25,988 nucleotides of DNA from Plakobranchus ocellatus (Eukaryota > Mollusca > Gastropoda > Plakobranchidae), in assembly GCA_019648995.1 (NCBI GenBank), contig BLXT01007728.1:958495-984482 (forward strand). The letters are read 5' to 3'. The notes below the pieces were generated by a model. It was not told where the DNA came from. It did not search any database and saw only the letters and a list, made by a program, of their open reading frames with translations. Of the stretch, positions 21,423-25,988 are shown one piece after another; the first letter of the stretch is position 1, and every line of letters begins with the position of its first letter. Position numbers and translations under genes: made by a program.

Positions 21423-21787
21423 GGGCATCATTGAGATCAAAGATTGCGAACACTCCTGGGCATCATTGAGATCAAAGATTGCGAACATCCTGGGCATCAT
21501 TGAGATCAAAAATTGCGAACACTCCTGGGCATCCTTGAGATCAAAGATTGCGAACACTCCTGGGCATCCTTGACATCAAAGATTACGTACACTCCTGGGC
21601 ATAACTGAGATCAAGGATTGCGAACACTACTGGGCATTATTGAAAATAAAGATTGCAAACACTTCTGGGCATATTTTAAGATCAAAGATCGCGAACTCCT
21701 AAGCATAATTGTTATAAAAATTGCAAACAATTCGGGGCATTATTGAGATCAAAGATTGCGAAAACTCCTGGGCATCACTGAAATAAA
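21423..21787. repeat. 35-bp tandem repeat, 11 units
   Basis: Units start at GGGCAT or a variant at 21423, 21458, 21492, 21527, 21562, 21597, 21632, 21667, 21701, 21735 and 21770, giving spacings of 34 or 35 bp. The unit has a GGGCATCATTGAGATC half and an AAAGATTGCGAACACTCCT half. The left units are nearly identical and the right-hand units more diverged, and the last is partial and runs into poly-A. Because 35 is not divisible by 3, minus-strand open frames over it (21238-21453, 21330-21557) cycle through three frames and are judged artefacts. Confidence 0.96.
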
Positions 21788-22611
21788 AAAAAAAAACAAC
21801 CTAAAACTAAGAATGAAAGAAACACATAGTTTTTACCCTAGTGTATTGTCATATTAACCCATGAAGTTTGCGTGAAAAGAGTGAAAGTTTGTGAAATACG
21901 TCTATTTTTTTTTTTCTTTAAGGCTTTCTCAACTGTCTCTCTTAATTTTTTGTTGTTGTTATATTTTACAGGGAACCTTTCAAATCATAATTGTATGGGT
22001 ATTAAGAACTTCACAGGTGGAGTCTATATTGCAGTATCAAATTATATTATCACTCGGAATAGAAGACCTAAGACAAGACACAAAATTCAGATAAATTAAA
22101 AAAAAAAGCATTACATTAAAACGATTATTCAAGAGGAAAACCTAAGAAAGCGACAACAGAGAAGAGCCGCTAAGATAAAACTGTAAATAAAGTGGTTCCA
22201 TAATTTTTCCACTACTATCTAAAGTACCATCAGGAGTCGATGGCCAAAGTACATGTCTGAGATTCTGATAGAAGGAAGAAATTAAAATAAGAAAGTATCA
22301 ATCAATTGACAGATCAATAGAACTTTGCTACTGATGAACTACAAGCTCCAGAAAATCTCTTTTGGACCGAAAGTATCATTAATTTAGATCCTTAAATATG
22401 AGTAAAATTTACTCTATAAGGGCGCTTTGATTAGAACACTGATTGGTGCTTTTTCAGATTAGTGATTAATTTTAGAAAACTAATTACCAAGTTGAAATTA
22501 TCTCGGAGTAATGTAGATGGCTAGAGATAAAATATAAAAAGATAATGAAAAAGCGAAAGAAAATTAAAATAGAATAACAGAAACAGGAGAAGGTTATTTC
22601 ACTAAGGTGTA
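21788..22611. other. No supported gene
   Basis: AT-rich sequence with a poly-A run following the tandem repeat and a T-rich stretch at 21904-21920. Two overlapping short open frames (21872-22099, 21891-22094) have no family resemblance. Confidence 0.5.
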
Positions 22612-22886
22612 GTACAAAAAAAAGAGATAGCACAAAAAAAGATATTGAGAAATGAGGGAAAAAAGAGAGGGATGGAGGGATAAAAAGTTTGGGATAGAAA
22701 GAAGGCGAAAATGAAAGAGAGAAAAAGAAATGGAGGTGGCAAGGTAGAGAGAATTAGAGAGAAAGAAAGAAAAAGCGAGAGAGAGAATATCAGAAGGAAA
22801 GAGAGAGAAAGAAAGAGAAAGGTGGAAAAAGGGCAATAAAGAGGGAAAGAGCGAGAAAGCGCGCGAGTGAGAAAGATAGATAGATT
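22612..22886. repeat. Purine-rich tract
   Basis: Almost entirely A and G on the plus strand, an imperfect mix of GAAA, GAGA and GGGA with scattered pyrimidines, ending in a GATAGATAG run. The Phe-Leu-Ser open frame on the minus strand is compositional. Long purine tracts can form triplex DNA. Confidence 0.85.
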
Positions 22887-23048
22887 AAAAAGTCAAACAG
22901 ATGCACAAAAGTCCAAAAAAATTATATTTATATAAAAAAATAGACAATGCGTTAAAAAAAGCACAAGAGATTAATTATTGTGGTTTCTGTGTATGTTTCG
23001 TGCATACTCTTTTATCAGCAAGAATTAAGCAATATAAAAAAGATTACA

Positions 23049-23049
<1 letters not shown>
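22887..23049. other. AT-rich spacer
   Basis: Short AT-rich stretch between the purine tract and the AAT array with nothing recognisable. Confidence 0.5.
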
Positions 23050-23130
<81 letters not shown>

Positions 23131-23171
23131 CAACAACAACAACAACAACAACAATAATAATAACAACAACA
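23050..23171. repeat. Compound AAT/AAC microsatellite
   Basis: About 25 AAT units, then about 9 AAC units, then a few AAT and AAC units again. The poly-Asn, poly-Ile, poly-Leu and poly-Val frames reported across it on both strands are translations of the repeat. A poly-A run follows at about 23216-23231. Confidence 0.97.
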
Positions 23172-25003
23172 GTAAAAGACTGCAGATTTGACGAACACAT
23201 CGACGAGACCAAATCAAAAAAAAAAAAAAAAATAGCAATGAAAATCTTTCACTAGTGATTTTAAGTGCGACAAGCAAAAAGGTAAGAAAAGTCTATCCAT
23301 TTCAAAAGATTTTTCTTTTGCAAATCAAAAGATTCGAAGATATTTTACCCTTTTAAAATTGATAGAAAGGGCAAAGGAACTAAAAAATCTTGCGTCATTT
23401 TTTGTACGAAACCTAATGAGGTTATTGGAAGGAGATAACGAGGAATGACAGTCTGCATTGATTTTTTCCGATCATAAGGTCCTAATGTGAGTATAAGATG
23501 AAGAGAGCTCACAGAGGCATTTGCCACTGACAGAGTATGGAAAAAAAGGAAATCTATCGATTGAACAGAAGCGACTAAAAGGTGAATAGGTTGGTTCTGC
23601 CGCATGTTATTCTAGCCGCATCGATTATGCTGCGAAATGTGTGACCTGAGGAATGTGACTGTCTACTGTCATCTCAAGTTACCTTGTTATGATAGCATGC
23701 TGCAAACGCATTGTCTTTTCGCTGTTTTGATTATGGGCTAAACAAAGTTTTTTTGTATTTTAAAAAAAATTTTAGATTTGCGAGATAGGGCAGAATCGCT
23801 ACAAAGGTAATTGCGGGCTTCTGGAACTGGTAATCTGCAAAAGATGGTCCCGAAAGATTTCATGGTGAATTGTACTAACCTGAAAGTCATAGAAGCCAGA
23901 ATATTGAAGTTGAAGGTTACATGTTGCTTAAGGATCCCTCAAATTACCGCCTAGACCAGAAAAATCAATCTGCGCAAAGCTGCAGTAGTTACTGAAACAT
24001 TGAGCCAATAAGATTAAGATGAAATGAAGAACAAGTCTGTTACTACTCGTATTGTAGGACTTACACGGTATGCGACTTTCCACTATATTAGTTCATTTAC
24101 TGTAACACTCTGATCAACTCACCGCCATAGCTTATGCTGTTACACAAATACGGACATATTGAAATCATTTTCCCTGGATTACATTACAAATAATGACAAA
24201 CCTAACTTTTTAATACTAGTTATTTTGTCGAATAGATTGAGTGAGAGTGATTATATTCTTTGGCGCCTGTTTTGTTATTCCAAAATGGTGATTCTGCCCT
24301 TGCAATGAAACACTTTACAGAATGTCTCTGTTTCTTTTGTTAAGACGTTGCATCACTATGCGCCGCATTGAAGTGATAAGGTGGCTAAATATCTCCCTTT
24401 TTTATAAGCTCATGATACTGATAACCATGGTAAGCTGGCAAAATCCTAAGTTTTCCTTGCTATTTGTTTTCAGTGAGAGTCTTGATAATATAGTTTTTGT
24501 ATCACGCAGTTCACAATTCTATACAAGAACCAAAATGGAAGAGTAGTTTTTTCATCTCTCAGTTGTCTTTTTAGGACCCAAAACCATTTTTGACATCTGT
24601 GTTCCAAATTCCTGCGGAGGAAGGGAAGTAAACATAAACAATAGAAATTAGATTTGAAAGGAACGCAGAGTCGGCCGAATCTCCAGTGACGTCTGACAGA
24701 ATCGGAGAAAATGGGGATGGATTCATAAATTATTAAACAACAATTAGACTGGGCGTGAGATCTTTTATGTATACGTACTTGTGGTAAGTGTGAAATTAGA
24801 TTTTGAGTTTAAAAAGTTTCCGAACTTGAATTTATTTCATTAGAAAGGGAACTAAACTTAAAAAAAACTTATGTATCCGTATAACCATCTCAAAATACCT
24901 TAATAGACGTTAAACTCTTTTGTATAACCGACGCTGAACCATGAATGGTTGCCAGCATTAAATTTTGATATTCAAATTGTTGTTTTTTTTATTATTCGGG
25001 TTG
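23172..25003. other. No supported gene
   Basis: AT-rich sequence. Open frames at 23345-23605 (minus, 86 codons) and 24322-24546 (plus, 74 codons) start with ATG but show no recognisable domain, splice context or related copy. The first reads somewhat protein-like, so an unrecognised remnant cannot be excluded. Confidence 0.45.
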
Positions 25004-25295
25004 TTCCTCTCTCCTCCTATCTCCTCCTTTCAATTCAGCCCTTTTCTTATCTTTTTCTCATCGTCTTTATGTTTCGTACCATGCATGTGTTATCGTAAAG
25101 AAAATCCATTTCATTTCGTTTTTTTCTCCCTAACCCCCCTTTTTCTTCCTCGCCCCTCTCTCTTTCTCCTCTATATTTCTCTATTCCTTCACTCCATATT
25201 AAAAAATTTTATTCCTTGTTCTTTACCTATCTTATCTCTATGTTTTTATATCATGCTCCACTCTCCCTCTCTCTATAAGCCTTTCTCTCCCATTT
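25004..25295. repeat. Pyrimidine-rich tract
   Basis: CT- and T-rich on the plus strand with imperfect CTC, CTT and CCCT blocks. The 133-codon plus-strand open frame 24965-25366 is rich in Phe, Leu, Ser and Pro because of this composition. It has a hydrophobic start but no domain, and is not called. Confidence 0.8.
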
Positions 25296-25399
25296 ATGTT
25301 GAATTAAATAGAAAAGCATATTATTGCCGTTTACAAAGCAAACGAGAAAGAAAAAGTTCCTGCTAGCGGTTAAAAAAAAAAGAGTAACCTTCGCCCTTC

Positions 25400-25419
25400 C
25401 ACACACACACACACACACG
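25400..25419. repeat. Short AC microsatellite
   Basis: Nine AC units followed by GCGCAC. Confidence 0.95.
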
Positions 25420-25980
25420 CGCACGAAAATTGTATTGATTTGAAACTGTAATTTAGCTTTCATTGCAAAGCTTCAAGTTGACAGCTATGAACTCTATGGT
25501 AATTCACTGTTGCCCAAGCACCCTTAGCGTCCTAGGTTTTACGTTCTTTGAGGTAGATGACTTCGGGAGTGGTGATTTCGGCTTTTATAATTTTCAGTCC
25601 AACCCTTTCTTTCTAGTAAACTCTTGAAAACCATTTGATACACAGCGAGGCAATTCTTAATCTATCACATTTTCGCAGTATAGAGCCAATGAATAGCCTA
25701 TCGTCAACCCTCTGACAAAAAAAAAAACAAAAAAAAACAAAAAACAAAACAACAACAACAACAAAAAACCAAACAATTTTTTATTTATTTTCAACAAAGA
25801 TATTCTTAAAACTAATCATAATATGCCGACAAGTTGACAACATCTTGTGATAAAAGTGGAGAGGGGCTCAAAAGTATTTGAAAGAGTGATGAACGTAGTT
25901 ACCATCGAGACGATTTCAAAATCCAAGCCACAGCTCGAAGAGCTTTTTTTCTGTAAAGTAATAAATATATATATTACAGA
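25420..25980. other. No supported gene; A-rich cluster at 25717-25767
   Basis: AT-rich DNA. An A-rich stretch with CAAA and AAC units lies at 25717-25767, and a short ATAT run near 25964-25974. No open frame or element recognised. Confidence 0.55.
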
Positions 25981-25988
25981 CCCCCCCC
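25981..25988. repeat. Terminal poly-C
   Basis: The window ends in eight C directly after unrelated AT-rich sequence, mirroring the C14 run at base 1. Likely a contig-end artefact. Confidence 0.85.

Noticed and set aside
21330..21557. 75-codon minus-strand frame with repeated FDLNDAQECSQ-like text
   Set aside because: It is produced by the 35-bp tandem repeat, which cycles reading frame every unit and is not conserved as protein.
24965..25366. 133-codon plus-strand frame with a hydrophobic start
   Set aside because: Composition follows the pyrimidine-rich tract (Phe, Leu, Ser, Pro). No domain, membrane topology pattern or signal beyond composition could be defended.
1..25988. CRISPR array, operon or prokaryotic defence system
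   Set aside because: The tandem repeats have no unique spacers, there are no cas-like or other bacterial genes, and the density of microsatellites and the SINE indicate animal nuclear DNA.

Overview
This is an AT-rich, repeat-laden stretch of animal nuclear genome with no intact protein-coding gene that I can support. Long simple repeats (GA, AT, AAT/AAC, ATC/GAT, AC, poly-A, poly-C), a tRNA-derived SINE, minisatellites and a decayed mobile-type gene point to an invertebrate metazoan. The clustered AGATCT/TAGATCTA motifs and overall texture suggest a mollusc, perhaps a heterobranch gastropod. That lineage guess is inference and rests on no gene. The window contains a 597-base run of N, so it is a scaffold, and both termini are poly-C runs that look like contig-end artefacts.

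Layout. 1-8140: poly-C/poly-A start, an ATC array, a C20 run, TC and GA arrays (the GA array carries three copies of a 27-bp TTAATTAA-containing island), an AT array, a GAT array and A-rich runs in otherwise featureless AT-rich DNA. 8141-8921: a hierarchical minisatellite of 9-bp units organised into 97-bp (once 133-bp) higher-order units. 8922-12900: more GA, AT and AAT arrays and one less AT-rich patch near 12.3-12.6 kb with E-boxes. 12917-13082: a minus-strand tRNA-derived SINE with A box, B box, a TTGG-type tail and possible target-site duplications. 14101-15973: two diverged copies of a roughly 0.6-kb sequence on either side of the N gap, arranged as two contig ends that overlap but were not merged. 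16-18 kb: a CT-rich tract, then featureless DNA.

The main biological content is at 18057-18786 (+): a multiply broken pseudogene of a large, poorly described invertebrate protein family. I recognise it from ordered motifs (LQKALLL, SR.VCFHET.AP, SGRK, IWVDNCAAQ/KNW, ITIK..FMS, LKKSK, NFLKK, LVPLM..ARRTF-stop-TELP). I believe this is the DUF7869-type family, probably mobile-element associated, but the database name is from memory.

20-26 kb: a degenerate hammerhead-ribozyme-like motif (20631-20665, minus), a 35-bp tandem repeat of 11 units (21423-21787), a purine-rich tract, a compound AAT/AAC array, a pyrimidine-rich tract and a short AC array. Nothing here forms an operon or pathway. The window reads as intergenic or deep intronic DNA shaped by transposition, slippage and assembly effects.
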